A stretch of 64,000 bases of DNA. It comes from Azoarcus sp. (GTDB lineage: Bacteria > Pseudomonadota > Gammaproteobacteria > Burkholderiales > Rhodocyclaceae). Position numbers and translations under genes: made by a program. The stretch covers positions 1 to 64,000 of the forward strand of contig DYFV01000008.1 in the NCBI GenBank assembly GCA_020725025.1, written 5' to 3'. The notes beneath the pieces were generated by a model, which had not been told where the DNA came from, did not search any database, and saw nothing but the letters and a program-made list of their open reading frames with translations. Below, one piece after another: positions 21,557-33,099 of this stretch; position 1 is the first letter of the stretch; each line of letters starts with the position of its first letter.

Positions 21557-23212
21557 TCAGATGGTCACCCGCGACAGGGCCTCGTTCAGGTCGCGCGACA
21601 CCCCGGCGAGCGACTTCGAGGACTCCGCCACCGACGCCACCGAGTTGGCGTTGCGCTCGGACATCTGGGCGATCTGCTCGACGTTGCGGGCAATCTCGGT
21701 GGATGCCGCGGACTGCTCCTGGGTCGCGAGCTCGATGTCGGCCACCAGCGAGAGGCTGCGCTCGGTCGAGGCGCGGATCGCTTCGAGCGAGGACTTCGCC
21801 GCGGTGGCGAGGGCGACGCCGCGGCGCACCTTCTCGGTACCCGCGCCGACGCTGTCGACCGCGCGCGCGGTCTCGTCGCGGAAGGACACCACGATGCCGG
21901 CGATCTCGTCGGTCGCCTGCTTCGTGCGCTCGGCGAGCTTTCTCACCTCGTCCGCCACCACCGCGAAGCCGCGGCCCTGCTCGCCGGCGCGGGCCGCCTC
22001 GATCGCCGCGTTGAGCGCGAGCAGATTGGTCTGTTCGGCGATGGCCTGGATCATCGTGGCGATGCGGCCGATCTCCACGGACGAGGCGGCCAGGCCATCC
22101 ATCGTCTGCGTCGTCGCCTGCAGCTGCTCGGCGAGCTTGGCGATCTCCCCGGCCGCCTCGCCTGCTGTGGCCATGCCCTCTTCGGCGTCGGCGCTGCTCT
22201 TGCGCGAGGCCGAGGTCGCGTCGCGCACGTGCTCGGCGACCTCGTTGATCGCCACCGTGACCTCCTCGACCGCGGCCGCCGTCGCCGACGCCGCCCGGCT
22301 CGACAGGGATGCGCCCTCGGCGACTTCCCGGCTCGTCTCGGCAAGCGTGGCCGACTGGGTGAGGATGCGGTCGGCCGCCTCGCGGACGTTGATGAGGATC
22401 GCCTGGGTATTGGCCATCATGGCGTTGAAGACGCCGGCGATCCGGCCGACTTCGTCGCCCCGGTCGATATGGGCGACGCGGCGCAGGTCGCCGTCGCGCT
22501 GTGTCTCGGCGATGGTCTGCTGCAGGATGTCGAGATCGCGCATCAGGCGCCCGGTCACGCCCACGCCCAGCCAGGCGAGCACCAGCGCGGCCACGCCGAG
22601 GGGGACTCCGGAGACCCACGCCGACATCGTCGTGCCGCCTTCGACGGAGGAAGCGCCCAACGCCAGAGCGGCCTCGATCAGCAGCAGGACGAAGGCGGCC
22701 AGCAGGCCCAGCCGCAACCGGGCGCCGAGCGAAAGCGCCTGCAGGCGCCCGACGAGGCCGGTGCGCACCACCCGCCCGTTCTCGATCGCCAGTCCGCAGC
22801 GGCGCCCGCTGCGGATCCGCGCATAGGCCTTCTCGACCCTGCGCACGGTGGCCGGATCGGCGCGCCGGCGGACCGACTCGTAGCCGACCACCTCCCCGTT
22901 CTCCCGCATCGGCGAGGCGAAGGCGTGGACCCAGTAGTAACCGCCGTCCTTGCGCCGGTTCTTGACGTAACCGCTCCACGGATGGCCGGCCTTGAGCGCG
23001 CGCCACAGGTCGTCGAAGGCCTCCGGCGGCATGTCGGGGTGGCGGACGATGTTGTGCGGCTGGCCGAGGAGCTCCTCCCGGCTGAATCCCGAGAGCTCGA
23101 CGAACAGATCGTTGGCGAAGGTGATCCGGCCTTTGGTGTCGGTCCGGCTGTAGATGAAGCGTCCTTCCGGAACGGGCGTCTCGACCTCCGTGACGGGCTC
23201 GTTGATGCGCAT
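21557..23212 (-). CDS. Aer-like PAS-domain methyl-accepting chemotaxis protein
   Basis: 551 residues. N-terminal PAS domain (about 18-120) with the Aer signature [17 protein letters not shown] and [14 protein letters not shown], expected to bind FAD and sense redox or oxygen tension. Two closely spaced membrane helices at about 168-215, HAMP, then the cytoplasmic signalling domain with the hairpin [20 protein letters not shown] and [18 protein letters not shown]. No periplasmic domain is present, as in Aer. A GAGGGAG ribosome binding site precedes the ATG. It probably steers energy taxis. Confidence 0.92.
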   Translation of the reverse strand: MRINEPVTEVETPVPEGRFIYSRTDTKGRITFANDLFVELSGFSREELLGQPHNIVRHPDMPPEAFDDLWRALKAGHPWSGYVKNRRKDGGYYWVHAFASPMRENGEVVGYESVRRRADPATVRRVEKAYARIRSGRRCGLAIENGRVVRTGLVGRLQALSLGARLRLGLLAAFVLLLIEAALALGASSVEGGTTMSAWVSGVPLGVAALVLAWLGVGVTGRLMRDLDILQQTIAETQRDGDLRRVAHIDRGDEVGRIAGVFNAMMANTQAILINVREAADRILTQSATLAETSREVAEGASLSSRAASATAAAVEEVTVAINEVAEHVRDATSASRKSSADAEEGMATAGEAAGEIAKLAEQLQATTQTMDGLAASSVEIGRIATMIQAIAEQTNLLALNAAIEAARAGEQGRGFAVVADEVRKLAERTKQATDEIAGIVVSFRDETARAVDSVGAGTEKVRRGVALATAAKSSLEAIRASTERSLSLVADIELATQEQSAASTEIARNVEQIAQMSERNANSVASVAESSKSLAGVSRDLNEALSRVTI

Positions 23213-23553
23213 GACTCCCTCTCCTCCTGAAGCTTCGATGCTCGCCGTTGCGCGAGCGCCTCCCGCCGCTTGACGGGCGAGTCCCGCCCGCGCCGGTTCT
23301 CTTGTGCATCCGATTCTAGAGAGAGGGGATTAATCAGACTGTAGGGAAATACTGATATTCAAGACAGGAATGCCGGATCCGCTGTAGGGGGGTGCGACGC
23401 ATCCACGGGGATTCCTCGGGGATGACTGGACGAGTCGCGGCCCATCATTGAACATAGCTATCGCCCCTCGCAAAGACACGGGGCCCACCGGGATGGTAGT
23501 AAGTGTCTCGTCCGGCTGGCTCGCCCCCACTCCTCGAACGCCTCCTCGTGATC
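23213..23553. other. Divergent intergenic region between chemoreceptor and hybrid kinase
   Basis: About 340 bases with no gene that I can support. An AT-rich island at 23325-23365 (with the imperfect palindrome AATACTGATATT) is the likely promoter zone for the chemoreceptor and possibly the kinase. A GTG at 23503, in frame with the kinase, extends it by 17 unconserved codons. Confidence 0.45.
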
Positions 23554-26500
23554 ATGACCCCCGCCCCCATTCCCGAGAACGAGGCCGAGCGCCTCGAAGC
23601 CCTGCGGCGCTACGAGCTGCTCGATACGCCCGCCGAGGCGGGATTCGACGACATCACCGCGCTCGCGGCCCAGATCTGCGAGGCGCCGATCGCGCTGATA
23701 TCCCTTGTGGACGCGCACCGGCAGTGGTTCAAGAGCAAAGTGGGCCTCGCGGCCGGGGAGACGCCGCGGGACGTTTCCTTCTGTGCTCACGCGATTGACG
23801 GCCCCGACATCCTCGAGGTCCCGGACGCCCTGGAGGACGAGCGCTTCCGCGACAACGGGCTCGTCGCCGGCGGCCCGCGCATCCGCTTCTACGCCGGAGC
23901 CCCCTTGATCGCGCCGGACGGCTTCGGGCTCGGCACGCTGTGCGTCATCGACCGGGTGCCGCGCCGGCTCACGCCGATGCAGCGGGACGCGCTGGCCCGG
24001 CTGGGCCGGCAGGTCGTCACGCTGATGGAGTTGCGTCTGGCGAACTACCGCCTTGCCCGGCAGTCAGCCTTCGAGCGATCCATCCTTCGCTGCGCCGATT
24101 CCGCCGTGATCGCCACCACGCCGAACGGCATCATCACCCACTTCAACCCGGCCGCGGAGCGCATGCTCGGCTACACGGCCGGCGAGATGATCGGCGAGCA
24201 CACACCCGCCGCCTTCCACGATCCCGAAGAGGTGCGGGTGCGGGCGGAGGCGCTTTCCCGCGAGCTCGAGCGTCCGATCGCACCAGGCTTCGACGTCTTC
24301 ACGACCCGGCCTTGGGCCGGGGAGCCGGAGACGCGCGAATGGACCTACGTGCGGCGAGACGGCTCGCGCTTTCCGGTTCTGCTCTCGGTCAGCGCACTGC
24401 ACGACGATGGCGGGCGACTGGCCGGATTCCTGGGGATTGCGCGCGATATCACCGAACGCAAGCGGGCCGAGGCGGCGCTGCGGCTCGAGCGGCAGCGCCT
24501 GGCCGGCGTCATCGAGGGCACGAATGTCGGCACCTGGGAGTGGAACGTCGCGACCGGGGAAACGGTGTTCAATGAGCGCTGGGCGGAGATCGTGGGGCAT
24601 ACCCTGGCGGAGCTCGCCCCGGTGAGCATCGACACCTGGGGCTCGCTCGCCCATCCGGAGGATCTTCGGCGCTCGCACGACATGCTCGCCCGCCATTTCG
24701 CCGGCGAGCTTCCCTACTACGACTGCGAATGCCGCATGCGGCACAAGGGCGGACACTGGGTCTGGGTCCACGACCGCGGCCGGGTCATCAGCCGCACGCC
24801 CGACGGGCGGCCGCTGATGATGTACGGCACCCATACCGACATCACCGCGCGCAAGGCCGCCGAGGAAACGCTGCACGACCGGAAGGCGGAGCTGGAGCGC
24901 CTCGTCGCCGCGCGCACCGCCGAGCTCACCGCGAGCGAGCGCCGCTTCCGCGCCACCTTCGAGAACGCGGCGGCGGGAATCGCCCACATCGGAAAGGACG
25001 GCCGCTTCCTGCGCTTCAACCGGCAGTTCTGCGACATCACCGGCTACCCGGCCGACGAGCTCGCCGGCATGACCTTCGAACGCATCACCCACCCGGACGA
25101 CCTCGCTCTCGACTTGGAGCAGGCCGGGCAGCTGTTCCGCGGCGAGATCGACAGTTACACGATGGAGAAGCGCTACGTCCGCAAGGACGGCAACACCGTG
25201 TGGATCAACCTCCTGGCCTCGTCCGTGCGTGACGACGCGGGCGAGGTCGAATACGGCGTCGCCGTCGCCTCCGACATCACGGAAAGCGTCCGCATGCGCG
25301 CCGCGCTGCGGGAAGGCGAGCGCTTCGTGCGCGCCTCGCTCGACGCGCTCTCCTCGCGGATCGCGGTGCTCGACGAGAGCGGGAGGATCATCGCCGTCAA
25401 TGCCGCATGGACGCGCTTCGCGGAAGAGAACGGCTTGCACGGCACGGCGGTGGGCGTCGGCGTGGACTATCTCGAGGTGTGCGATCGAGCGGCCGCCTCC
25501 AGCGCCGAAGCCGCGCGGATGACGTCGCTGCTCCGGGACATCCTCGCCGGGCGGCGCACCGAGGGCTCGTGCGAGTATGCCTGCCACACCCCGCAAGAGG
25601 AACGCTGGTTCTTCTGCCGCGCGACCCGATTCCCCGGTCTCGGCCCGATGCGCGTCGCGATCGCCCACGAGGACATCACCCCGATCAAGCAGGCCCAGGG
25701 GCGCGTCGAAGCCAGCCGGCGCCAGTTCCGCGGCCTCTTCGAGTTCGCTCCGGATGCCATGGTGATGGTCGACGGGAACGGGACGATCCGGCTCGCGAAC
25801 CGCCAGGTCGAGCAGATCTTCGGCTGGACGCGGGAGGAGCTGATCGGCCGCGCGGTGGAAGTGCTGATGCCGCCGAATTTGCGCCACGGGCATGCGGCAC
25901 TGCGCGAGGGCTTCCGGCGGACGGACGGACGGCGGACCATGGCGAAAGGCGTCAGGAGCCTCACCGGCCTGCGGAAAGACGGCTCGCTCTTCCCGGTGGA
26001 GATCAGCCTGAGCCCGCTGGAGCTCGAAGAAGGCGCCATGGTCGCCGCCGCGGTGCGCGACGTCAGCGAGCGGACGAGGACGCAGGAGGCGCTGCGCCTG
26101 CAGAACGAGACCCTGACGGCGGTCGCCGAAGCGCAATCGGCCTACCTCGAGCGCGCCGACTGGAAGAGCGCTACCCATCGCCTGCTCCACTATGCGCTCG
26201 ACCAGACCCGAAGCGAATACGGATTCATCGGCGTGCTGGTGGACGGCCCGAAGCTGCGCGTCCTCGCCCACGACGGCATCGTGTGGGATGCGGTGAAGGG
26301 GCGCGCCTTCTACGAGCAGGCGGCGCGGCTGTACCAGGAGCAGGGCTTCCTCGAGTTCGCGAACTTCGACACCCTGTTCGGTGCCGCGCTCCGCACCGGT
26401 GAAGTGGTGCTGACCAACGCGCCTGCGGCCGACGGACGCGCCGCGGGGCGGCCAGAAGGCCACCCGCCGATGCACTGCTTCCTCGGCGTGCCGATCGTCA

Positions 26501-28674
26501 GGAGCGGGCAGGTGACGGGATTGATCGCGCTGGCGAACCGTCCGGACGGCTACACGCCGACCGACGCCGAGCGCATCGGCCTGATCGTCCAGCACGCGGC
26601 CGTCCTGTGCGACAGCTATCTCTTCAAGTTGCGCGAGGCCCAGCTGCGAAGCGAGCGGGAAGCGGCCGAACGCGAGATCCGGCAGGCGCAGGCGACGCTC
26701 GACGCAACCGACGAGGCCGCGTTCGTCTTCGATCCGGACAGCCTTCGATTCACCTATGTGAACGAGGGGGCTTGCCGACAGGTGGCCTACGCCCGGGATC
26801 AGCTGCTGCAGATGACCCCGCTCGACATTTCGCCCCAGTTCGACGAGACGCGGCTGCGCCAGCTGCTCGGGCGGATGCTGCGTGGCGAGTCGCGGACGCA
26901 GGTCTTCACGACGGTGCATCGGCGCCGGGACGGGTTCGAGCTGCCGGTCGAGATCCACCTCCAGCTGGTCTCGGCGGGCGAGAAGCCGCGCTTCGTCGCG
27001 ATGGTCCGCGACGTCAGCGAGCGCATCCGGCAGGAGGCCGACCGCGCCGCACGGGCCGTGGCCGAGCAGGCGAGCCAAGCCAAGTCGATCTTCCTCGCGA
27101 CCGTGAGTCACGAAATCCGCACCCCCATGTACGGCGTCATCGGCAGCGCCGATCTGCTGGCGCAATCCCGGCTCGGGCCCGAGGAGGCGGAGTTGGTCGA
27201 AACGATCCGGGAATCGGCGTCCGGCCTGCTCACGGTGATCGACGACATCCTCGACTTCTCCAAGATCGAGGCGGGACGCGTGGAGCTCGAGCGGGAACCG
27301 TTGTCGCTCCGGGGCGTGGTGGAAGCGGCGTGCAATGCGCTCAGGCCCTTGGCGGTGCGCAAGAGCGTGGCGCTCTCCCTGTCCGCCGATCCGAGCCTGC
27401 CGGCCTCGGTGCTCGGCGACGGCGTCCGTCTGCGCCAGATCCTCAACAATCTCCTCTCCAACGCCATCAAGTTTTCCAGCGGCCAGGCGCGTCCCGGACA
27501 AGTGGCGGTGCGTGCCGAGCGGGTGGGCGAGGCGATCGTGCGCTTCAGCGTGTCCGACAACGGAATCGGCATCTCGCCCGAGCTGCGGGCAAAGCTCTTC
27601 AAACCCTTCATCCAGGCGGAAGCGTCCACGACGCGCCGATTCGGCGGTACCGGCCTAGGCCTGTCGATCTGCCATCGCCTGGTGGAGCTGCACGGAGGGC
27701 AAATCGATGTCGACAGCACGCCGGGGCAGGGCTCGACGTTCAGCGTCACCCTGCCCGTCGAAGTGGTAAGCGAAGCTTCCGGGACGAGCGTGGGTGCGGA
27801 CGGCACCGTCCATCGCTCCCTGGCGACAGCCCGAGACGCGGAGAGTCTCCGCGAGCAGACCGCCGCCCCCATCCCGCCCGGCGATGCGGCCCCGCCGGCG
27901 AGCGTCGGCAGCCGGCTCATCCTCGTAGCGGAGGACAACGAGATCAACCGCAGGCTCGTCCGCCATCAGCTCGCCCGGCTCGGTTTCGCGGCCGAGGTCG
28001 TCGCGAACGGGCGCGAAGCGCTGGAGGCATGGCGCGCCGGCAGACACGCGCTATTGATGATCGACCTGCACATGCCCGAAATGGACGGCTACGAGGTGAC
28101 GAGGATCATTCGAGCCGAGGAGGACGGCGCCGACCGCACGCCGATCATCGCCTTCACCGCCAACGCCCTGCGCAAGGAGGCCGAGCGCTGCCGCGACGCG
28201 GGCATGGACGACTACGTGTCGAAGCCGGTGGTGGTCGAGACGCTCAAGGCGGTCCTCGAGAGGTGGCTGCCGGCGTCGCGGGCGGTGCCCGTTTCGTCTC
28301 CGCGGCGCGCGGCCACGGCCCGGCCCCGGTCCTCCGATGCTGTCCTCGACAAGTCGGTACTGGCCGCACTCATCGGCGACGACGAGGATCTCATCGCCGA
28401 TTTCCTGGCGGACTTCCGCCGCTCCGCGCAGGAGGCGCGGACGCGCATGCAGGCGGCGATCGCTGCGGCCGATTGGGCGGCAGCCGCGGCGGTCGCCCAT
28501 CGCCTCAAGTCCTCGTCGCGTTCGGTGGGTGCGCGCTCTCTGGCAGACTGTTGCGAGCGGATCGAGCTCGCCGGGCGCACCGGCGCCATCGACGCCCTGC
28601 TGCACGAAGAATTCGAGAAGATACTTGCCGCTGTCCTGGCCGCGATCGACGAGAGTGTGAACGACCATGAATGA
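23554..28674 (+). CDS. Giant hybrid histidine kinase (GAF, five-six PAS, GAF, HisKA, HATPase, REC, Hpt)
   Basis: 1,706 residues from ATG 23554. Order: GAF (1-165), PAS at about 170, 310, 463, 588 and 723, GAF (860-1035), PAS (1046-1165), HisKA with His1186 in [11 protein letters not shown], HATPase (1290-1400), receiver with Asp1504 in [12 protein letters not shown], and Hpt with His1649 in AHRLKSSS. All phosphorelay residues are present, so it is a BvgS/ArcB-type relay; no membrane helix is seen, so it is cytoplasmic. It overlaps the REC-EAL gene by eight bases, its probable target. The start is uncertain: GTG 23503 has a slightly better ribosome site, but family similarity begins at [17 protein letters not shown]. 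Confidence 0.92.
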   Translation: MTPAPIPENEAERLEALRRYELLDTPAEAGFDDITALAAQICEAPIALISLVDAHRQWFKSKVGLAAGETPRDVSFCAHAIDGPDILEVPDALEDERFRDNGLVAGGPRIRFYAGAPLIAPDGFGLGTLCVIDRVPRRLTPMQRDALARLGRQVVTLMELRLANYRLARQSAFERSILRCADSAVIATTPNGIITHFNPAAERMLGYTAGEMIGEHTPAAFHDPEEVRVRAEALSRELERPIAPGFDVFTTRPWAGEPETREWTYVRRDGSRFPVLLSVSALHDDGGRLAGFLGIARDITERKRAEAALRLERQRLAGVIEGTNVGTWEWNVATGETVFNERWAEIVGHTLAELAPVSIDTWGSLAHPEDLRRSHDMLARHFAGELPYYDCECRMRHKGGHWVWVHDRGRVISRTPDGRPLMMYGTHTDITARKAAEETLHDRKAELERLVAARTAELTASERRFRATFENAAAGIAHIGKDGRFLRFNRQFCDITGYPADELAGMTFERITHPDDLALDLEQAGQLFRGEIDSYTMEKRYVRKDGNTVWINLLASSVRDDAGEVEYGVAVASDITESVRMRAALREGERFVRASLDALSSRIAVLDESGRIIAVNAAWTRFAEENGLHGTAVGVGVDYLEVCDRAAASSAEAARMTSLLRDILAGRRTEGSCEYACHTPQEERWFFCRATRFPGLGPMRVAIAHEDITPIKQAQGRVEASRRQFRGLFEFAPDAMVMVDGNGTIRLANRQVEQIFGWTREELIGRAVEVLMPPNLRHGHAALREGFRRTDGRRTMAKGVRSLTGLRKDGSLFPVEISLSPLELEEGAMVAAAVRDVSERTRTQEALRLQNETLTAVAEAQSAYLERADWKSATHRLLHYALDQTRSEYGFIGVLVDGPKLRVLAHDGIVWDAVKGRAFYEQAARLYQEQGFLEFANFDTLFGAALRTGEVVLTNAPAADGRAAGRPEGHPPMHCFLGVPIVRSGQVTGLIALANRPDGYTPTDAERIGLIVQHAAVLCDSYLFKLREAQLRSEREAAEREIRQAQATLDATDEAAFVFDPDSLRFTYVNEGACRQVAYARDQLLQMTPLDISPQFDETRLRQLLGRMLRGESRTQVFTTVHRRRDGFELPVEIHLQLVSAGEKPRFVAMVRDVSERIRQEADRAARAVAEQASQAKSIFLATVSHEIRTPMYGVIGSADLLAQSRLGPEEAELVETIRESASGLLTVIDDILDFSKIEAGRVELEREPLSLRGVVEAACNALRPLAVRKSVALSLSADPSLPASVLGDGVRLRQILNNLLSNAIKFSSGQARPGQVAVRAERVGEAIVRFSVSDNGIGISPELRAKLFKPFIQAEASTTRRFGGTGLGLSICHRLVELHGGQIDVDSTPGQGSTFSVTLPVEVVSEASGTSVGADGTVHRSLATARDAESLREQTAAPIPPGDAAPPASVGSRLILVAEDNEINRRLVRHQLARLGFAAEVVANGREALEAWRAGRHALLMIDLHMPEMDGYEVTRIIRAEEDGADRTPIIAFTANALRKEAERCRDAGMDDYVSKPVVVETLKAVLERWLPASRAVPVSSPRRAATARPRSSDAVLDKSVLAALIGDDEDLIADFLADFRRSAQEARTRMQAAIAAADWAAAAAVAHRLKSSSRSVGARSLADCCERIELAGRTGAIDALLHEEFEKILAAVLAAIDESVNDHE

Positions 28675-29884
28675 GATCCTGCTGGTCGACGATGACCCCT
28701 ATCAGCTCAGGCTGCTCTCCCGGCAGCTTGCCACCCTGGGCCACGAGAAGGTCAGCTGCTGCGACACGCCGTCGTCGGCGCTGGCCGTTCTCGACGCACC
28801 GGACGCCGCCATCGGCCTGCTTTTCCTGGACCTCAACATGCCGCAGATGGACGGGGTCGAGGTCATGCGGGCGCTGGCGGGACGCGGTTATGCCGGCGCA
28901 TTGGTCCTGATCAGCGGCGAAGACAGCCGAATCCTGGAGACGGCCATGCGGCTGGCCTTCGCCCACGAGCTCAACGTCCTCGGGGCCCTGCCCAAGCCGT
29001 GCGAGAACGCCTCCCTCGCCGCGCTCCTCGACCGTTGGCAGCGATTCCACCGGCCTGCACGCCAGGCCGCCGGCAAGACCTACGCGCCCGACGAGGTCCG
29101 CCATGCCATCGAGCATGGCGAGCTCGTCAATCACTACCAACCCAAGGTGGAGCTGGCCACCGGTGCGCCGGTCGGCGTGGAAACCCTGGTGCGCTGGCGC
29201 CACCCGCAGGACGGCTTGGTCTATCCCGACCGCTTCATCGGCGTGGCGGAGGAACACGACTTCATCGACGCGCTGACGCGGCGGGTGATCCGCGACGCCC
29301 TCGATCAGACGAAGGCCTGGCGCGACATGGGCCTGCGCCTGAGCGTGGCCGTCAACGTATCGATGGACGACCTCGTCGCGCTCGACTTCCCGGATTTCGT
29401 CCTCGATGAGCTCGGACGCACCGGGGTGCCGGCGGGCGACCTGATCCTCGAAGTCACCGAGTCGCGCCTGATGAAGGACCCGCGCGCCCCGATGGAAATC
29501 CTGACCCGCCTGCGGCTCAAGCGCGTGCGGCTCTCGATCGACGACTTCGGCACCGGGCACTCCTCGCTCGCGCAGCTGCGCGACCTGCCCTTCGTCGAGC
29601 TCAAGGTCGACCGTGGCTTCGTGCACGGCGGCGCCACCAACCCCACCATGGGCGCGATCCTGACCGCGAGCCGCACCATGGCGCAGCAGCTCGGCATGAA
29701 GACGGTCGCCGAGGGGGTCGAGGACCTTGGCGACTGGCACTGGCTGCGCGATTACGGCTGCGACCTCGCGCAAGGCTATTTCATCGGCAAGCCTATGCCG
29801 GCCGAGGAATTGCCCGGGTGGCTGACGGCGTGGGAAGGACGCCGCGCGGGTCTGGCGTGCGACCGATCATTGCGGGAGGGGTAA
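28667..29884 (+). CDS. REC-EAL response regulator, cyclic-di-GMP phosphodiesterase
   Basis: 405 residues, same architecture as RocR and VieA-like regulators without the HTH. The receiver domain has Asp55 in [12 protein letters not shown]; the EAL domain starts near 145. The signature reads ETL (Glu172) in [28 protein letters not shown] and LKVDRGF are all retained, so c-di-GMP hydrolysis is expected, controlled by phosphorylation. It starts eight bases inside the preceding hybrid kinase gene, making the two a dedicated pair: Hpt His1649 to Asp55 is the likely last phosphotransfer. Confidence 0.92.
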   Translation: MNEILLVDDDPYQLRLLSRQLATLGHEKVSCCDTPSSALAVLDAPDAAIGLLFLDLNMPQMDGVEVMRALAGRGYAGALVLISGEDSRILETAMRLAFAHELNVLGALPKPCENASLAALLDRWQRFHRPARQAAGKTYAPDEVRHAIEHGELVNHYQPKVELATGAPVGVETLVRWRHPQDGLVYPDRFIGVAEEHDFIDALTRRVIRDALDQTKAWRDMGLRLSVAVNVSMDDLVALDFPDFVLDELGRTGVPAGDLILEVTESRLMKDPRAPMEILTRLRLKRVRLSIDDFGTGHSSLAQLRDLPFVELKVDRGFVHGGATNPTMGAILTASRTMAQQLGMKTVAEGVEDLGDWHWLRDYGCDLAQGYFIGKPMPAEELPGWLTAWEGRRAGLACDRSLREG

Positions 29885-29939
29885 GGCGCGGCGCCCCTGA
29901 TACCCTCCACCGGGCCCGCTGAAATCGGATGGATGGCCT

Positions 29940-30800
29940 GTGATCGGACCCCCTTTGCTCGACTCGGACGACGCCCCCTGCCCGCCCGCGGTACTCGCCG
30001 CGCGCCCGCTCTTCGAGCCCGTCGCCCGCCTTCTCGCCCGCTTCGAATCGCCGCGCCTGCCGGATGCCGACCAACTCGACCGCCTGATCGAGGAAGTCGC
30101 GCCGAACGCGGCCAGCGGATCGGGGCGGCCGGTCCGCTTCGTGGCGCCCGGAGCGGAAGCTGTGGGCTACGAGGAACGGATCTTCGCCACCGGCGAAGTG
30201 CCCACGCGGCCCGACGACTGGCACGACTTCTTCAACGCCCTGGCCTGGTGCCTCTGGCCGCAGTCCAAGGCGGCATGCAACGCGCTCCACCTGGCCGAGA
30301 TCCGTGCGCGTCGCGCCGCCGGACTTGCCGGCCGGGGGCCGTGCCGCGACGCGCTGACCCAGTTCGACGAGTGCGGCATCGTGGTGGTGTCGGCCGACCA
30401 CGAGATTCCGGCGCTGCTCGCGGCACACGAGTGGGAAGAGGCGTTCTGGCACCGCCGGGAGGCCTTGCGCGAGACGACCCGCTTCCTGGTGTTCGGCCAC
30501 GGCAGCTGGGACCAGCTGCGCCGGCCCTTTTTCGGGCTCTGCGCCAAGGCGATCCATCGCACGGTCGGCCGGGCGTGGCTCGCCATGCCGGAGGCCGGGC
30601 AGCAGGCAGACACCGACCGGTGGCTCGCGGCGCATCTCGCCGAACGCGCCCCGACACTCTCGCCGCGCGACTTCTCGCCGCTGCCGCTGCTGGGCATCCC
30701 CGGCGTGACCCCGGACAGCGAGTCGCCGGACTACTACCGGGACACCCGCCAGTTCCGGCCGCGCCGCCGAAGCGCGGCCCTCAGGTCGCCGGCGTCGTAA
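29940..30800 (+). CDS. DUF3025 family protein
   Basis: 286 residues from a GTG start at 29940; no better ATG exists upstream. Family signatures RPDDWHDFFNALAWCLWPQS and LTQFDECGIVVVS (first given in part) are clear. The protein is soluble, with no signal peptide, and has several invariant His, Trp and Asp residues (HDFFN, HEWEEAFW, FGHGSWD) that look like an active site, but the family has no known function. It follows the REC-EAL gene by 55 bases and may be co-transcribed. Convergent with the DMT permease gene. Confidence 0.8.
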   Translation: MIGPPLLDSDDAPCPPAVLAARPLFEPVARLLARFESPRLPDADQLDRLIEEVAPNAASGSGRPVRFVAPGAEAVGYEERIFATGEVPTRPDDWHDFFNALAWCLWPQSKAACNALHLAEIRARRAAGLAGRGPCRDALTQFDECGIVVVSADHEIPALLAAHEWEEAFWHRREALRETTRFLVFGHGSWDQLRRPFFGLCAKAIHRTVGRAWLAMPEAGQQADTDRWLAAHLAERAPTLSPRDFSPLPLLGIPGVTPDSESPDYYRDTRQFRPRRRSAALRSPAS

Positions 30801-30851
30801 CGGACGCTCTCTCGCGCGGGCCGGTCCCGGATGCGGCCGTGCAGCAGCCTC

Positions 30852-31808
30852 TCAGGCGCGCTTCGCCCCCCTCGAGACCGCACCGCCATGGCGGCGAACC
30901 AGGCGCCAGACCCGGCCATCAACCGCCGCGAGCCCCAGCGCGATCAGCGCCATGCCCGCCCCGTGCCGGACGAGCAGCGTCTCGCCGAGCACGAGCACGC
31001 CCAGCGGGACGGCCGTCACCGGAATGAGGAAGGTGACGAGGGTGAGATTGGTCGCGCCGGCAGTGGCGAGGATGCGGAAGTAGACAATGTAGGCGAGCGC
31101 GGTCGACAAGAGCGCGAGGGCTACGACCGCCCCGATTGCACCCATCCCGGGCCAGGGGAGTGCCCACGGCCGGTCGACGGCGAGCATCACCGGAAGGAGA
31201 AGGACGCTCGAGGCGGTCACCTGCCCGGTCGCCGAAGCGAGCGGCGTGATCGCCATCGCGCGGAAGCGACGCCCGAAGATGCCGGCGGACGCGTAGGAAA
31301 GGGCCGCCGCGAGGACGGCCAGCTGCGAGAGCACGCCCACGCCGAGGGTTCCGAATCCGGTCGCGCCGATCATGACCGCCACCCCGGCCAGGCCGGCGAC
31401 GACACCGGCGACGCGGGCGCCGCTCATCCGCTCGTCCGCGGTGAGGAAATGGGCCAGGACGACCGCGAACAGGGGCGTGGTGGCGTTGAGGACGGAGGCG
31501 ATCCCGCTGGCGATGTGGCCCTGGCCCCATACGATGAGGAGGAAGGGGACGACGTTGTTGAGCAGCCCCATGCCGAAGAAGGCCGCCCACGCGTCGCGCG
31601 AGCGCGGAAGGGAGGCCCCCACGAGCCGCATGAGGAGGTGCAGCGCCAGCGCGGCCAGCACCACGCGGGTGGAGACGATGGTGAGCGGCGGGAGCGCCTT
31701 CACCGCCACCCCGATGAAGAAGAAGGATCCGCCCCACAGGATCGAAAGCCCGAAGAGCAGCCCCCACTCCCGTGCAGTCATGGCGCGTGCGGCGGCGACG
31801 GTGCTCAT
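30852..31808 (-). CDS. EamA/DMT-family transporter
   Basis: 318 residues, ten predicted membrane helices in two EamA repeats (about 10-140 and 155-290). The N-terminus REWGLLFGLSILWGGSFFFI is typical of the drug/metabolite transporter superfamily. Substrate cannot be read from the sequence; members export amino acids, purines or other metabolites. Start at ATG 31808 with GGAAGGGAT ahead of it; the 25 in-frame codons before it are non-coding in character. It lies 99 bases downstream of the ABC exporter genes. Confidence 0.88.
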   Translation of the reverse strand: MSTVAAARAMTAREWGLLFGLSILWGGSFFFIGVAVKALPPLTIVSTRVVLAALALHLLMRLVGASLPRSRDAWAAFFGMGLLNNVVPFLLIVWGQGHIASGIASVLNATTPLFAVVLAHFLTADERMSGARVAGVVAGLAGVAVMIGATGFGTLGVGVLSQLAVLAAALSYASAGIFGRRFRAMAITPLASATGQVTASSVLLLPVMLAVDRPWALPWPGMGAIGAVVALALLSTALAYIVYFRILATAGATNLTLVTFLIPVTAVPLGVLVLGETLLVRHGAGMALIALGLAAVDGRVWRLVRRHGGAVSRGAKRA

Positions 31809-31907
31809 GGATCCCTTCCCTGCGATGGATGCGGCAATGTCGCATGCCGCTCGGCGCGGCGCACTCCGTTTCCTGCCACGCAATTCCGGCGCACGCGCCG
31901 CGGCGGC

Positions 31908-33095
31908 TCAGCGGGGTTCGACCCGCGCCTCGTCCTCGAGCTCGCGGTCGGGATGCACGACGACGCGCTCGCCCGGATCTAGCCCTTCGCGCACCTCCAC
32001 CCAGCCGCCGCCCGAGACGCCGGTGCGCACCGGCGCGAGCCGCGCCCGACCGCCCTCGATGCGGAACACCGCCTCGCCGTCGTCGTAGCGGAAGACGGCG
32101 CTCGACGGCACCCGCGCCACGTTCTCCGCTTCGCGCAGGACGAAGCGGGCATTCACCCGGTAGGCCTCCCCGAGCCGCGCCCATTCCGCACGCGGACTGT
32201 CGAGCGCAACGATCACCCACACCCGCTGCTCCTCCACGCCCAGGGCCGACACCTTGGTGAAACCGCCCGGCTCGATGCGCGCGACGTGGCCCAGCAGCGG
32301 GCGATCCTCGCCCCAGCGCACGAGCTCGACGCGCATGCCTTCGCGCAGCCGCACCGCGTCGGCGGAGAGGACGTCCACCTCGATCTCCAGCGCGGCCGGG
32401 TCGCCCACCTCGACGATGGGGTCGCCCGCCTGCACCGGGCGGGCGCTCTCGAAGTGGCGGCGCAGGACGACGCCGTCCACCGGCGAGACGAGCTCGAGGG
32501 CCGCCTCGCGGGACGCGTCGCGGCTGCCGCGGGCCAGCACCGCCTGGGCGGCCTCGACCTCGGCGCCGGCAGTGGCGAGCCGGAAACGCGCACTCTCGGC
32601 CTCGCGCCCGGCGCGCAGGGCGGCGGTCTCGGCCCGCTCGGCGGCCTCGACGGCGGCCATGCCCTGGGCGGCGAGACGCTTCAGGCGGTCGGCCTCGGCC
32701 TTTGCCTGCCTCGCCGCGGCCTCGGCGGCGGCGAGGTTCTCCCGGGCGGCGGCCTGGCTCGCCCGGGCACCGGCAAGCCGCGCCTCGGCCTCGGCGCGGG
32801 CGCGCACGTCCAGCGTCGGCGCGGTCACCGGGTCGAGGACGACCAGGGTCTGACCGGCCCGCACCGGATCGCCCGGCTCCAGGGTGATGCGCCGCGCCAG
32901 CGCGGCGACCGGTGCGGTCACCACGTAACGGTCCTGGAGCCGCGTGCGGCCCTCGGCTTCCAGCGTATCGCGCACGCTGCCGCGGTCGGCGACGGCCGCG
33001 TCGACCAGCATCGCCTGGGGCCACAGGGCCATCGCCACGAGCGCGATCAGAACAGCTGCGGCGACGAGGTAGCGGAGGCGGCGGGCGAGGGTCAT
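31908..33095 (-). CDS. HlyD/MacA-type periplasmic adaptor of an ABC exporter
   Basis: 395 residues: an N-terminal membrane anchor (about 8-26), a lipoyl-like half motif, a long alanine-rich coiled-coil hairpin (residues 75-185), the second lipoyl half (SPVDGVVLRRHFESARPV), then beta-barrel domains. It links the inner-membrane permease with an outer-membrane channel, which is not encoded here. It follows the permease gene by four bases. Cargo is unknown. Confidence 0.88.
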   Translation of the reverse strand: MTLARRLRYLVAAAVLIALVAMALWPQAMLVDAAVADRGSVRDTLEAEGRTRLQDRYVVTAPVAALARRITLEPGDPVRAGQTLVVLDPVTAPTLDVRARAEAEARLAGARASQAAARENLAAAEAAARQAKAEADRLKRLAAQGMAAVEAAERAETAALRAGREAESARFRLATAGAEVEAAQAVLARGSRDASREAALELVSPVDGVVLRRHFESARPVQAGDPIVEVGDPAALEIEVDVLSADAVRLREGMRVELVRWGEDRPLLGHVARIEPGGFTKVSALGVEEQRVWVIVALDSPRAEWARLGEAYRVNARFVLREAENVARVPSSAVFRYDDGEAVFRIEGGRARLAPVRTGVSGGGWVEVREGLDPGERVVVHPDRELEDEARVEPR

Positions 33096-33099
33096 ACGG

